A DNA stretch of 64,000 bases, taken from positions 1,302,001 through 1,366,000 of the forward strand of contig NZ_FNQB01000003.1 of NCBI RefSeq assembly GCF_900107455.1, written 5' to 3'. Position 1 is the stretch's first letter, and every line of letters begins with the position of its first letter. The position numbers and the translations under genes are program-made. This document shows positions 17,371 through 24,947 of this stretch, one piece after another. A model generated the notes under the pieces. The model did no database searches, was not told where the DNA came from, and saw nothing but the letters and a program-made list of their open reading frames with translations. Origin of the DNA: Asanoa ishikariensis (GTDB taxonomy: Bacteria; Actinomycetota; Actinomycetes; Mycobacteriales; Micromonosporaceae).

Positions 17371-18342
17371 ATGACCGAACACCGCCACACCGGCGATCTT
17401 GCCGGCGCGTACGCGCTGGAGGCGTGTCCGCCCGACGAGGAGCGCTTAGTCGCCGAGCATCTGAGCCGCTGCCCGACCTGCGCGGCCGAGGTCGCCGACC
17501 TGGGCCGCGTCGCCGACTGGATCGGAACGTCCAGCGCGCACGCACCGGCCGCCGACCTACGTGCCCGCGTCCTGTCCGCCGCGCTCACGGCGCGACCGGC
17601 GGGACGGCCCCGCCCGGACGCGGAGGCGGACCGGCTCGCCGAGGTCTACGCGGCGCAGGTCGCCGAGTTGGACCGGCTGCTGGCCCGGCTCTCGCCGGCA
17701 CAGTGGCTGCTCCCCTCGGGGCCGCACCGGTCGGTCCGCGACCTCGTGGTCCACCTGCGCGGCAACGACGCGCCGGTCGCGGCCGCGACGGGCATCGCGC
17801 GTGCGCAGTCCACTTCGGACGTCCACCTCGGGTGGCAGCGCCAGGCCGGCGCCATCGTCTCGGCGCTGGCCGACGCCGACCCGGCCGTCCTGGACGGGCG
17901 GGTGCCGCTGGCCGGTCGCACCGCGATCCAGCGACCGCTGCGGGAGGCGTTGGTGCAGCGGGGATTCGAGACCTGGATCCATGCCGAGGACGTGCGCGCG
18001 GTGGTGGCGGCGCCACCCCGGCCGCCGAGCGCGGCGCAGTTGTCCGACATCGTGGCGTTCGCGGCGCGGCTGCTGCCCGCCGCGATGGTCGCCGCCGGCC
18101 GGGAGCACCCGGGCACGGCGGTCCGGCTGGTGTTGACCGGCGACGGCGGCGGCACCCGGCTGGTCCGGCTGTCCCCGGCGTCGGGCAGCGCGGTGGCGGC
18201 CGAGATCTCGATGCCGGCGGAGCGGTTCTGCCGGCTGCTGGCCGGGCGGCTCACCAGTCCGTTGCACAGCGCCGACGTCGGCGGGGACCGCGACGTCGCC
18301 ACCGACTTCCTCACCGTGGCCGCGACGATGGGTTGTGACTGA
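17371..18342 (+). CDS. Zinc-finger anti-sigma factor fused to a DinB/maleylpyruvate isomerase-like domain
   Basis: A 323-residue soluble protein. Residues 1-50 form an anti-sigma zinc finger (ZAS: His-x3-Cys-x2-Cys in AEHLSRCPTCAAEV). The rest (about 75-320) is a mycothiol-dependent maleylpyruvate isomerase/DinB-like four-helix domain (LDRLLARLSPAQWLLPSG, RGFETWIHAEDVRAVV). Start ATG 17371 has AGGA 5 bases upstream; ATG 17350 is in frame. A TAGGCT -10-like hexamer lies at 17333-17338. Its stop overlaps the ECF sigma gene by 8 bases, so it is surely that sigma's partner. The thiol-linked domain suggests sensing of redox or thiol state; this is inference. Confidence 0.82.
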   Translation: MTEHRHTGDLAGAYALEACPPDEERLVAEHLSRCPTCAAEVADLGRVADWIGTSSAHAPAADLRARVLSAALTARPAGRPRPDAEADRLAEVYAAQVAELDRLLARLSPAQWLLPSGPHRSVRDLVVHLRGNDAPVAAATGIARAQSTSDVHLGWQRQAGAIVSALADADPAVLDGRVPLAGRTAIQRPLREALVQRGFETWIHAEDVRAVVAAPPRPPSAAQLSDIVAFAARLLPAAMVAAGREHPGTAVRLVLTGDGGGTRLVRLSPASGSAVAAEISMPAERFCRLLAGRLTSPLHSADVGGDRDVATDFLTVAATMGCD

Positions 18343-18907
18343 CGTGCTCGCCATCCCCGACGAACAGGACGTGCGGCTGCGGGCCGGGCTCATCGCGGGT
18401 GACGAGCCGACGCTGGCCGAGGTCTACGACACGTATGGCCCGGTCGTCTACGGGATGGCATTGCAGGTCACGGGCGACCGGGGCGCCGCGGAGGACATCG
18501 CCCAGGAGGTGTTCGTCGACCTGTGGCGGCGGCCGGAGCGCTTCGACCCGCACCGGGCCCCACTGCGCGGCTGGCTGATGTTGATCGCGCGCCGGCGCGG
18601 CATCGACTGGATCCGCCGCCGCGGCACGCAGGAGCGCGTCCGGCAGGCCGCCGTCACCGATCCGCCGCCGGCGCTGGTCGAGGACGACGTGCTCGCCTCG
18701 ACCGCGCGCAAGCAGGTCCGCCGGGCGATCGCGGACCTGCCCGCACCGCACCGGCAGGCGATCCTGCTGGCCTACTACCGGGGGCTGACGTACCGGGAGG
18801 TGGCCCGCACGTTGAACATCCCGGAGGGCACGGCCAAGTGGCGGCTGCGCAACGGGCTGCGCCGCATCGGTGAGCAGCTACGGGCCGAAGGACTCACCTA
18901 CGACTGA
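18335..18907 (+). CDS. ECF RNA polymerase sigma factor (SigK/SigL-like)
   Basis: A 190-residue ECF sigma. Region 2 includes YDTYGPVVYGMALQVTGDRG and AEDIAQEVFVDLWRRPERFD; region 4 includes LPAPHRQAILLAYYRGLTYR and EVARTLNIPEGTAKWRLRNG. Start GTG 18335 lies inside the end of the anti-sigma gene, giving translational coupling and balanced amounts. The anti-sigma gene coming first is less common than the sigma-first order. The stop codon lies within a perfect 14-base palindrome (18901-18914). Confidence 0.93.
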   Translation: MTDVLAIPDEQDVRLRAGLIAGDEPTLAEVYDTYGPVVYGMALQVTGDRGAAEDIAQEVFVDLWRRPERFDPHRAPLRGWLMLIARRRGIDWIRRRGTQERVRQAAVTDPPPALVEDDVLASTARKQVRRAIADLPAPHRQAILLAYYRGLTYREVARTLNIPEGTAKWRLRNGLRRIGEQLRAEGLTYD

Positions 18908-18931
18908 TCAGTCGGTCTCCCAAGGCGTCAC

Positions 18932-18976
18932 GTCGCCTAGGCGACCCCGCCACCCACTGCGGCACAGCGGGTGCGG
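18932..18976. terminator. Palindrome and hairpin between convergent sigma and peroxidase genes
   Basis: GTCGCC TA GGCGAC is a perfect 14-base palindrome (18932-18945). It is followed by an imperfect hairpin whose arms are CCGCCACCCACTG and CAGCGGGTGCGGCGG (about 18948-18976). Placed between two convergent stops, this is most simply a bidirectional terminator. Confidence 0.5.
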
Positions 18977-18990
18977 CGGCGAAGACCTGT

Positions 18991-20385
18991 CTACACCGGA
19001 CGGTCGACCGGCACGCCGAGGGTGAGCAGGTCGGCCAGGCCGTAGCCGGGGCCGATGGCGGGCAGGTTGGGCTGCCAGTCCGGATCGACGCTCAGGTAGC
19101 TCGCCGCGTCGGCGCGGAGCAGCCCGATCAGGACCTCCGCCACGATCTGGCCGCCGACCGGGCCGAGCCGGTCGCCGTTGTTGCCGCGGTGCTCGGCCTC
19201 CTTGAGGATGTAGAACCACAGCGGGGTCCCCCGCGGCCAGTCGTGGTCCAACTCGCCGGCGGTCAGCGGCACGGCGCCGATCAGCCCGGCGACCTCCTCC
19301 CCGCTCGGCAGCCCGGTGGTGTCGCCGCGCAGCAGGTCGCGTACCGCCAGGGAGCGGTAGGCGTCGGTGTCGACCGCGCCGGTGACCTGCTCGGGCAGGC
19401 CGATCAGGCTGGCCGCGAGGCGGCCGTCGAGGCGCTTGGCGCGCTGCGCGCGCTGCCGGCCGGGCATGTCGAAGATCTGCGCGAGATCCAGGCGCCGGTT
19501 GGCGGGCAACGGCCCGAACCCGACCAGGTCCGGGAAGAGCGGCACCGCGGGGCCGCCCTCGACAAGCTGGTACGTGTGCCGGATCTGGCCGTGGCCGTAG
19601 CGGTAGGCGGCGTCGGCGAACTCGAGCGGGATGAACGCCTGGCCCAGCTCCGGCGCGAACCACTGCCCACCGTCGGCGAGGACCTGCTCGACCAGCGGCG
19701 CGCCGACGAGTCGGGGCAGGAAGTCGTGCACCACGATCCACTGGTAGTGCCAGGTGAGCGCCGTCCGCGCGTGGTCGAAGATCTGGCCCTCGGGCACGCC
19801 GTGCTCGCGCAGCAGATCCACGATGTGGTTGTGGGCGCGCAGCAGGGCGACGTGCAGGCTCAACGTGAACAGGTGCACGTCGTTGCGCGGGTCGCCGATC
19901 AACGCCACGCCCTGGTGGTTGCGCGGCACGTCGCCGCCGTCCGGGCCGAGCAGGAACTTCGCCGGATCCTCGAGGTCGAACAGGAACACCGAGCCGATCG
20001 GGCCGTCGGAGTAGAGGATCTCCAGGTTGAGCATCGGGGCACGGGCGTTGAGCAGCGCCTCGGCGGCCACCCCGCCGGCGATCGGCGAGCGGTCGGCGGT
20101 CAGGTCGTGCGCGACGATCTGGCCGAAGAACGGCCACCCGGCGGCCTCGGTGGCGTCGTCGCCGGCGGCGTTGAGCTGGTCCAGGACCGCGGCGGAGTCG
20201 CAGACCCCGCCGTTGCTGCCGGCCCGCATCAACAGTTGCGGGTCGGTGCCCAACGGGTCCAGGTCGCGGAACATGCGGCCGTAGCGGGCGGGCCCGGTGG
20301 GCCCGTCGACGGACCTGGCCGGACCCAGGCAGTGGTCCCGCGCGGCGAGACGGCTGCCGTGCGGGTTGGCCCGAGCGGAAGTCAT
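18991..20385 (-). CDS. Animal-type haem peroxidase family protein
   Basis: A 464-residue protein of the peroxidase-cyclooxygenase superfamily. The distal helix is GQIVAHDLT with His93; the proximal haem ligand is probably His265 in AAYRYGHGQIRHTY, matching the family's FR-x-GH motif. There is no signal peptide or membrane segment, so it is probably cytoplasmic. Family members use H2O2 to oxidise halides, phenols or fatty acids; the substrate is unknown here. Its start overlaps the stop of a small acidic protein gene by 4 bases. GC content and codon use resemble the neighbours. Confidence 0.85.
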   Translation of the reverse strand: MTSARANPHGSRLAARDHCLGPARSVDGPTGPARYGRMFRDLDPLGTDPQLLMRAGSNGGVCDSAAVLDQLNAAGDDATEAAGWPFFGQIVAHDLTADRSPIAGGVAAEALLNARAPMLNLEILYSDGPIGSVFLFDLEDPAKFLLGPDGGDVPRNHQGVALIGDPRNDVHLFTLSLHVALLRAHNHIVDLLREHGVPEGQIFDHARTALTWHYQWIVVHDFLPRLVGAPLVEQVLADGGQWFAPELGQAFIPLEFADAAYRYGHGQIRHTYQLVEGGPAVPLFPDLVGFGPLPANRRLDLAQIFDMPGRQRAQRAKRLDGRLAASLIGLPEQVTGAVDTDAYRSLAVRDLLRGDTTGLPSGEEVAGLIGAVPLTAGELDHDWPRGTPLWFYILKEAEHRGNNGDRLGPVGGQIVAEVLIGLLRADAASYLSVDPDWQPNLPAIGPGYGLADLLTLGVPVDRPV

Positions 20386-20609
20386 CCTTCCTCCGTAGCA
20401 TGATTGGCGCCCGGTTGGGGCGGGTTCTCCATCGTTTCGACCGCGCCGAGCAGGCTGCGCAGGCGGACCTCGTCGCCCTCGGCCTCCGCCGGGTCGAAGA
20501 TCCAGTCGTCGACCGGCACCCGGACGGCCTCGTCCACGGGCTGGCTGGTCTCGACGTCGTGCAGCTCCAACTCGACGATGCGTTCCAGCTCTGACAGGTC
20601 GTCGGTCAT
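20382..20609 (-). CDS. Small acidic protein coupled to the peroxidase (75 aa)
   Basis: A 75-residue, strongly acidic protein starting MTDDLSELERIVELELHDVE, with GGAGG four bases before its ATG (20609). It has no cysteine or hydrophobic helix. It overlaps the peroxidase start by 4 bases (ATGA), so it is made with the peroxidase and may be a chaperone-like or regulatory partner; function unknown. Confidence 0.7.
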   Translation of the reverse strand: MTDDLSELERIVELELHDVETSQPVDEAVRVPVDDWIFDPAEAEGDEVRLRSLLGAVETMENPPQPGANHATEEG

Positions 20610-20647
20610 CGGTACCTCCGATAGGTGTGGCGGGTGAGGTGGATGTG

Positions 20648-21403
20648 CTACCTGCGGGAACCGTCGCGACCGGGCCAGGTGCCGAAGCGGATCCCCCCGA
20701 GTGTCGCGTCCGGCCCGGGCATCAGGGTCCGCTCGCCGAGCACCGCGCCGAAGTAGCGCGCGCTCGGGTCGGTGACCACCGTGCGCGGGTCGTTGCGGAA
20801 GGACAGCGCCTCCCGGAAGAAGTCGTCGAGCCGGAACTGCTCGGGACCGGCGACCTCGACGGTGGCGTGCAGCGGCGCGCCGATCGTGGCCCCGGTGACC
20901 GCCTGCGCGACGTCGTCGCTGGCCATGGGCTGGAACAGCGCCGGCGCGAACCGCAGCGTGCCGGCCTCTTCCGCCGCGGCGGCCATGCTGCCGACGAACT
21001 CGTAGAACTGGGTCGCGTGCACGATCGAGTACGGAGTCCCCGAGTTCTTGATCAGCTTCTCCTGGGCCTGCTTCGCCCGGAAGTAGCCGCTCTCCTGCAG
21101 TCGTTCGGTGCCGACCACCGACAGCGCGACGTGGTGGCCGACACCGGCCTTAGCCTCCGCCGCGAGCAGGTTGCGCGTCGAGGTCTCGAAGAACTCCAGC
21201 ACCGCATCGTCCGCAAAGGACGGTGAGTTGGAAACGTCGACCGCGACGGCCGCGCCGTCAAGGGCTTCGGCGAGCCCCTCACCGGTGAGCGTGTTCACAC
21301 CGGTGTTCGGCGCCGCCGCCACCGCCTCGTGCCCGAGCTGGCCGAGCTTCGCCACGACCTTCGCGCCGACGAGTCCGGTGCCGCCGATGACCACGATCTT
21401 CAC
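20648..21403 (-). CDS. Atypical SDR / NmrA-like NAD(P)-binding reductase
   Basis: A 251-residue Rossmann protein starting MKIVVIGGTGLVGAKVV with the GGTGxxG loop. Residues around GVGHHVALSVVGTERLQESG and GTPYSIVHATQFYEFVGSM are typical of atypical SDRs of the NmrA/HSCARG type, which bind NAD(P)H and often lack the catalytic Tyr. Start GTG 21403 is chosen because GGGAGG lies 7 bases upstream and the glycine loop begins six residues later. An ECF-type promoter ends about 30 bases before the start. Oxidoreductases of this kind are typical neighbours of ECF41 (SigJ-like) sigma factors. Confidence 0.88.
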   Translation of the reverse strand: MKIVVIGGTGLVGAKVVAKLGQLGHEAVAAAPNTGVNTLTGEGLAEALDGAAVAVDVSNSPSFADDAVLEFFETSTRNLLAAEAKAGVGHHVALSVVGTERLQESGYFRAKQAQEKLIKNSGTPYSIVHATQFYEFVGSMAAAAEEAGTLRFAPALFQPMASDDVAQAVTGATIGAPLHATVEVAGPEQFRLDDFFREALSFRNDPRTVVTDPSARYFGAVLGERTLMPGPDATLGGIRFGTWPGRDGSRR

Positions 21404-21432
21404 GATGTGCCTCCCTCGCTTGGCTGGTGTCT

Positions 21433-21466
21433 CAGCTATGACCGGACAGGTCCACGGAACGTGACA
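21433..21466 (-). promoter_or_regulatory. ECF-type promoter P1 of the SDR gene
   Basis: On the minus strand TGTCACG (21466-21460), 15-base spacer, CGGTCATAGCTG (21444-21433). It is nearly identical to P2 and P3 in both elements and spacing. TGTCAC at -35 is the hallmark of ECF41-type promoters. Confidence 0.72.
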
Positions 21467-21468
21467 GG

Positions 21469-21834
21469 TCAGGGGCGGTGCCAGCCGCGCAACTTCGCCG
21501 GGCTCAGCACGATCCACACGTACGCGACGCGGAGTTCGGCGACCTTGACGGCGACGACCGCGAGCGCCCGGCCCGCGTCGCGCAGCGCCAGTCCGGCGCG
21601 ACCGTTGACGGCCTCGACCGTCAGCTCCGTGGCCGGGCGGCCACAGAGCAGGACCGAGAGCAGCTCGGCGACGTCGTCGGCACCGTAGATCGGACCCAGC
21701 GCCGCCGGCACCAACCCGCCTCCGTCGCACACGGCGACGACGTCGGTCGCCAGGGCGGCCCGCAGTGCGGCGACATCGCCCTGAGCACAGGCCGTGGCGA
21801 GCCTGCGGACGACGTCGTCGTGCCGGTCGAGCAT
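21469..21834 (-). CDS. Orphan SnoaL-like domain, related to the C-terminus of ECF41/SigJ sigma factors
   Basis: A 121-residue protein from ATG 21834 (GAGAGGA 7 bases upstream). It matches the SnoaL-like extension at the C-terminus of SigJ-type ECF41 sigma factors: ALATDVVAVCDGGGLVPAAL early, IYGADDVAELL in the middle and a YVWIVLSPAKLRGW tail in place of the usual YxVRNPDKL. The sigma regions 2 and 4 are absent and cannot be found upstream in any frame. It may be a free-standing regulator that docks on a sigma factor elsewhere, or a remnant that kept its promoter. It is under ECF-type promoter P2. Confidence 0.75.
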   Translation of the reverse strand: MLDRHDDVVRRLATACAQGDVAALRAALATDVVAVCDGGGLVPAALGPIYGADDVAELLSVLLCGRPATELTVEAVNGRAGLALRDAGRALAVVAVKVAELRVAYVWIVLSPAKLRGWHRP

Positions 21835-21853
21835 TCGGTGTCCTCTCAGTTGC

Positions 21854-21887
21854 CAGCTATGACCGCACAGCGCCGTGTTCTGTGACA
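21854..21887 (-). promoter_or_regulatory. ECF-type promoter P2 of the SnoaL gene
   Basis: Minus strand TGTCACA (21887-21881), 15-base spacer, CGGTCATAGCTG (21865-21854), 20 bases before the SnoaL ATG. The -10 element is identical to that of P1. Confidence 0.72.
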
Positions 21888-21898
21888 CCTCCCGGCGC

Positions 21899-21933
21899 TG
21901 TCACGGATCGACGAGGTGCCCGGTCTCAGCTAG
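21899..21933 (+). promoter_or_regulatory. ECF-type promoter P3 of the alpha/beta hydrolase gene
   Basis: Plus strand TGTCACG (21899-21905), 15-base spacer, CGGTCTCAGCTAG (21921-21933), about 30 bases before the hydrolase ATG. It is divergent from P2 with only 11 bases between the two -35 elements. Confidence 0.7.
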
Positions 21934-21962
21934 CAACACCCCAGGAGAGAGAAGGAAGAAAC

Positions 21963-22685
21963 ATGAGCAACTCGCGTCCCACCGTTGTCCTCGTCCACGG
22001 TGCTTTCGCCGAGTCCGCGAGCTGGTCCGGAGTCATCGAGCGGCTGCGCGCCCGCTCCGTCGATGTCGTCGCGGCCGCCAACCCGCTGCGCAGCATCCCG
22101 GGCGACGCCGCGTACGTGCGCGACGTGCTGGCCTCGATCGACGGCCCCGTGGTGCTGGTCGGCCACTCCTACGGCGGCATGGTGATCACCGAGGCCGCCG
22201 CCGGCAACGACAAGGTGGCCGGCCTCGTCTACGTCTGCGCGTTCGCACCGGACCACGGCGAGTCGGCGCTGGAGCTCTCGACCAAGTTCCCCGGCGGCAC
22301 GCTCGGCGAGGCACTCACCGGCTATCCGGTGGCGACGGGCGGCAACGAGCTCGCGATCCGCCCGGAGGCGTTCCACCACCAGTTCGCCGCCGACGTGACC
22401 GCCGACCAGGCCGCCGTGATGAGCGCGACGCAGCGTCCGGTCACCGAGGTCGCCCTCTCAGCCGGGCTACCGACCGCCACTGCGGCGTGGGCCTCGCTGC
22501 CGTCGTGGTTCGTCTTCAGCGACCAGGACCTCAACATCCCGGTCGCGTTGCACCGCTGGATGGCGCAGCGGGCGGGCGCCAAGGGCGTACACGAGGTGGC
22601 CGGCGCGTCCCACGCGCTCAGCGTCTCGCAGCCGGGCGCCGTGACGGACGCGATCCTCGAGGCCGTGGAAGCGCTCGCGGCCTGA
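21963..22685 (+). CDS. Alpha/beta-fold hydrolase
   Basis: A 240-residue cytoplasmic hydrolase. It has the oxyanion segment VVLVHGAFAESASW, the nucleophile elbow GHSYGG (Ser69), a probable Asp in FVFSDQDLNIP and the catalytic His in AGASHALSV. This is the short esterase/haloperoxidase-like group with small substrates. Start ATG 21963 follows GAAGGAAG. It is driven by ECF-type promoter P3 and so likely belongs to one regulon with the SDR and SnoaL genes. Confidence 0.9.
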   Translation: MSNSRPTVVLVHGAFAESASWSGVIERLRARSVDVVAAANPLRSIPGDAAYVRDVLASIDGPVVLVGHSYGGMVITEAAAGNDKVAGLVYVCAFAPDHGESALELSTKFPGGTLGEALTGYPVATGGNELAIRPEAFHHQFAADVTADQAAVMSATQRPVTEVALSAGLPTATAAWASLPSWFVFSDQDLNIPVALHRWMAQRAGAKGVHEVAGASHALSVSQPGAVTDAILEAVEALAA

Positions 22686-22753
22686 CCCTGGTCCGGGTGG
22701 GGCCTCGGCAGCGTCGCCGGGGCCTCATCCCCTACGAGAAAGGGGCCTCCCGG

Positions 22754-23386
22754 GTGCCCAAGAACCGCCTCGAAGCGTTCAGCGACGGCGTGCTCGCCAT
22801 CATCATCACCATCATGGTGCTGGAGCTGAAGGTGCCGGAAGGACACAGCGTCTCCGCGCTGCTGCACACGACTGGCATCGCGCTGCTGACGTACCTGCTC
22901 AGCTTCGTCTACTTAGGAATTTACTGGAACAACCACCACCACATGTTCCACCTCGTGCGGAAGGTCGGCGGCGGGGTGCTGTGGGCCAACCTGGCGCTGC
23001 TGTTCTGGCTGTCGCTGCTGCCGTTCACGACCGCATGGCTCGACGAGTCCCACTTCGCGCGGACCCCGGTCGTCGTCTACGGCCTCAACCTGCTCGCCGC
23101 GTCCGTCACGTACGTGGTGCTGCAGAACGTCATCATCCGGCAGCAGGGACCGCAGTCGCCGCTGCGGGCGGCGGTCGGCGCGGACGTCAAGGGCAAGGCC
23201 TCCGGCGTCCTGTTCGTCACCGGGACCCTCAGCGCCCTGTTGCTCGGCGGCGCCGGTGTGGTCGTCGCGCTGGCGTGCTTCGCCGCCGTCGCGGTCCTGT
23301 GGATCGTCCCGGACCGGCGCATCGCCCGGGCGGTCCGCGAGCACCGCACCCCGGAGGAGGAGCCATCCCAACCGGTCAGTTTCTGA
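22754..23386 (+). CDS. TMEM175/DUF1211 family membrane protein (potassium channel-like)
   Basis: A 210-residue membrane protein with about six helices. The first helix carries RLEAFSDGVLAIIITIMVLE, the FSDGVxAI signature of the TMEM175 family, whose characterised members are K+ channels. A HHHMFHLV segment near residue 57 is also family-typical. Start GTG 22754 has AAAGGGG about 9 bases upstream. It begins 69 bases after the hydrolase and may be co-transcribed. Confidence 0.88.
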   Translation: MPKNRLEAFSDGVLAIIITIMVLELKVPEGHSVSALLHTTGIALLTYLLSFVYLGIYWNNHHHMFHLVRKVGGGVLWANLALLFWLSLLPFTTAWLDESHFARTPVVVYGLNLLAASVTYVVLQNVIIRQQGPQSPLRAAVGADVKGKASGVLFVTGTLSALLLGGAGVVVALACFAAVAVLWIVPDRRIARAVREHRTPEEEPSQPVSF

Positions 23387-23456
23387 GAAGCGCCGGGTCC
23401 GGTCCGGTTCCTAGCATGAGAATCGACCTGAGCGAGACCCTGCACCGGAGGCTGCG

Positions 23457-23897
23457 ATGACCGCCAAGAAGAAGACCACCGCGAGCTACGACGGCTTCAG
23501 CGAGGAGGAGCGCGGCGCGATGAAGGACCGCGCCGCAGAGCTGAAGCGTCGTGGCTCCAAGAGCCAGGACGGCGAGGCCGACCTGTTGGCGAAGATCGCC
23601 GAGCTGGGTGCCGCGGACCGCGCCATCGCCGAGAAGCTGCACGCCATCATCACGAAGAACGCGCCGGAACTCGCGCCGCGGACCTACTACGGGATGCCGG
23701 CGTGGGCCAAGGACGGCAAGGTGCTCTGCTTCTTCCAGCCCGCGGAGAAGTTCAAGACGCGGTACTCCACGTTCGGCTTCAACGACGGCGCCCACCTCGA
23801 CGACGGCACCATGTTCCCCACGGCATGGGCGATCACCAAGCTCACCGCCGCCGACGAGAAGCGGATCGCGGAGCTCATGAAGCAGGCGGTCAGCTAG
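23457..23897 (+). CDS. DUF1801-domain protein
   Basis: A 146-residue soluble protein. A Lys-rich N-terminus precedes a DUF1801 domain (about 60-145) with ELAPRTYYGMPAWAKDGKVL, CFFQPAEKFKTRYSTFGF and a C-terminal helix. The family, related to a YdhG/frataxin-like fold, has been linked to iron handling in Bacillus; its role here is unknown. Start ATG 23457 follows GGAGGCTGCG. Confidence 0.8.
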   Translation: MTAKKKTTASYDGFSEEERGAMKDRAAELKRRGSKSQDGEADLLAKIAELGAADRAIAEKLHAIITKNAPELAPRTYYGMPAWAKDGKVLCFFQPAEKFKTRYSTFGFNDGAHLDDGTMFPTAWAITKLTAADEKRIAELMKQAVS

Positions 23898-23924
23898 CTT
23901 GCGCGGTCGTTGTCCTATGGATAC

Positions 23925-24875
23925 ATGGTGGTCGACGACATCGAACGGCGGCTGGCCTCGGCCGCCGAAGCGCTCCGGGAACACGAGGTGGTCGGCCGGC
24001 GCAGCATTGAGCTGCGCCGGCGGGCGGACGAGCTGACGGCGCACCTGAGCACCCTGCGGTCTCGGCACGCCAAGGAGCAGGCCGACGTCGACCGGCTCGA
24101 AGGGCTCTCCCTCACCCGGGTGCTGGCCTCACTGCGCGGCTCGCGCGACGACCGGCTGGAGCGCGAACGCGCGGAGGCCGAGGCGGCGCGCTACCTGGTG
24201 GCCGATGCCGAGGCCCGGCTCGGGGCGCTGCGGCGTGAGCAGGCCGCCGCGCGGGCGCGGCTCGACGACCTCGCACCCGCCCCGGGCGCGTACGCGGCGG
24301 TGCTCGACGAGAAGGAACGATTCCTGGCCGCGTCCACGGACCCCCGCCGGGAGCGGCTGCTAGCGCTCGCCGACGAGCGGGGCCGGCTCCAGGGCGAACT
24401 GCACGAGATCGCCGAGGCCGTCGCGGTGGCCCGGGTGGCGGCCGATGACCTGGCGCTCGTACAGGACGGGCTGCGTGGCGCGTCCGGCTGGTCGACGTAC
24501 GACACGTTCTTCGGCGGTGGTGCGCTCAGCAGCGCCATGAAGCACTCCCGGCTCGACGCGACGGCATTCGCGGCGGCCCGCGCCGACCGCAGCCTGGCCG
24601 TGCTGCGCACCGAGCTCGCCGACGTCCCTGACGCTCCGGCGACCGCGCCGCAGCTTGCCATCGACGGGCTGACGCGGTTCGTCGACGTCTGGTTCGACAA
24701 CATCTTCACCGACCTCGCCGTGCGGGGCCGGATCCAGCGAGCCCAGGAGAACGTCGCCCGGTGCGCGGCGATGGTGGACGACGTGCGGGGCCGGCTGGAG
24801 CGGCGGACCGCCTCGGCGCACGAGCGACTCGTGGCGATCGCGACCGAACGCCGCAATCTCCTAGCGGAAAGGTAG
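23925..24875 (+). CDS. Coiled-coil protein of unknown function
   Basis: A 316-residue protein from ATG 23925 (an in-frame TTG at 23910 would add five residues). Residues 5-185 form long Arg/Glu/Ala-rich coiled coils. A more globular part (about 190-265) contains GWSTYDTFFGGGALSSAMKH, a pattern seen in actinobacterial coiled-coil proteins of unknown role, and a final coiled coil follows. No signal peptide or membrane helix is present. There is no ribosome site upstream, so the transcript may be leaderless. Confidence 0.65.
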   Translation: MVVDDIERRLASAAEALREHEVVGRRSIELRRRADELTAHLSTLRSRHAKEQADVDRLEGLSLTRVLASLRGSRDDRLERERAEAEAARYLVADAEARLGALRREQAAARARLDDLAPAPGAYAAVLDEKERFLAASTDPRRERLLALADERGRLQGELHEIAEAVAVARVAADDLALVQDGLRGASGWSTYDTFFGGGALSSAMKHSRLDATAFAAARADRSLAVLRTELADVPDAPATAPQLAIDGLTRFVDVWFDNIFTDLAVRGRIQRAQENVARCAAMVDDVRGRLERRTASAHERLVAIATERRNLLAER

Positions 24876-24947
24876 GTATTGACGGACGTCGTGCTGCGAT
24901 GATCTGATCGCGATCTCAGAACATTCTTCATGTTTTCTGGAGGTCGC

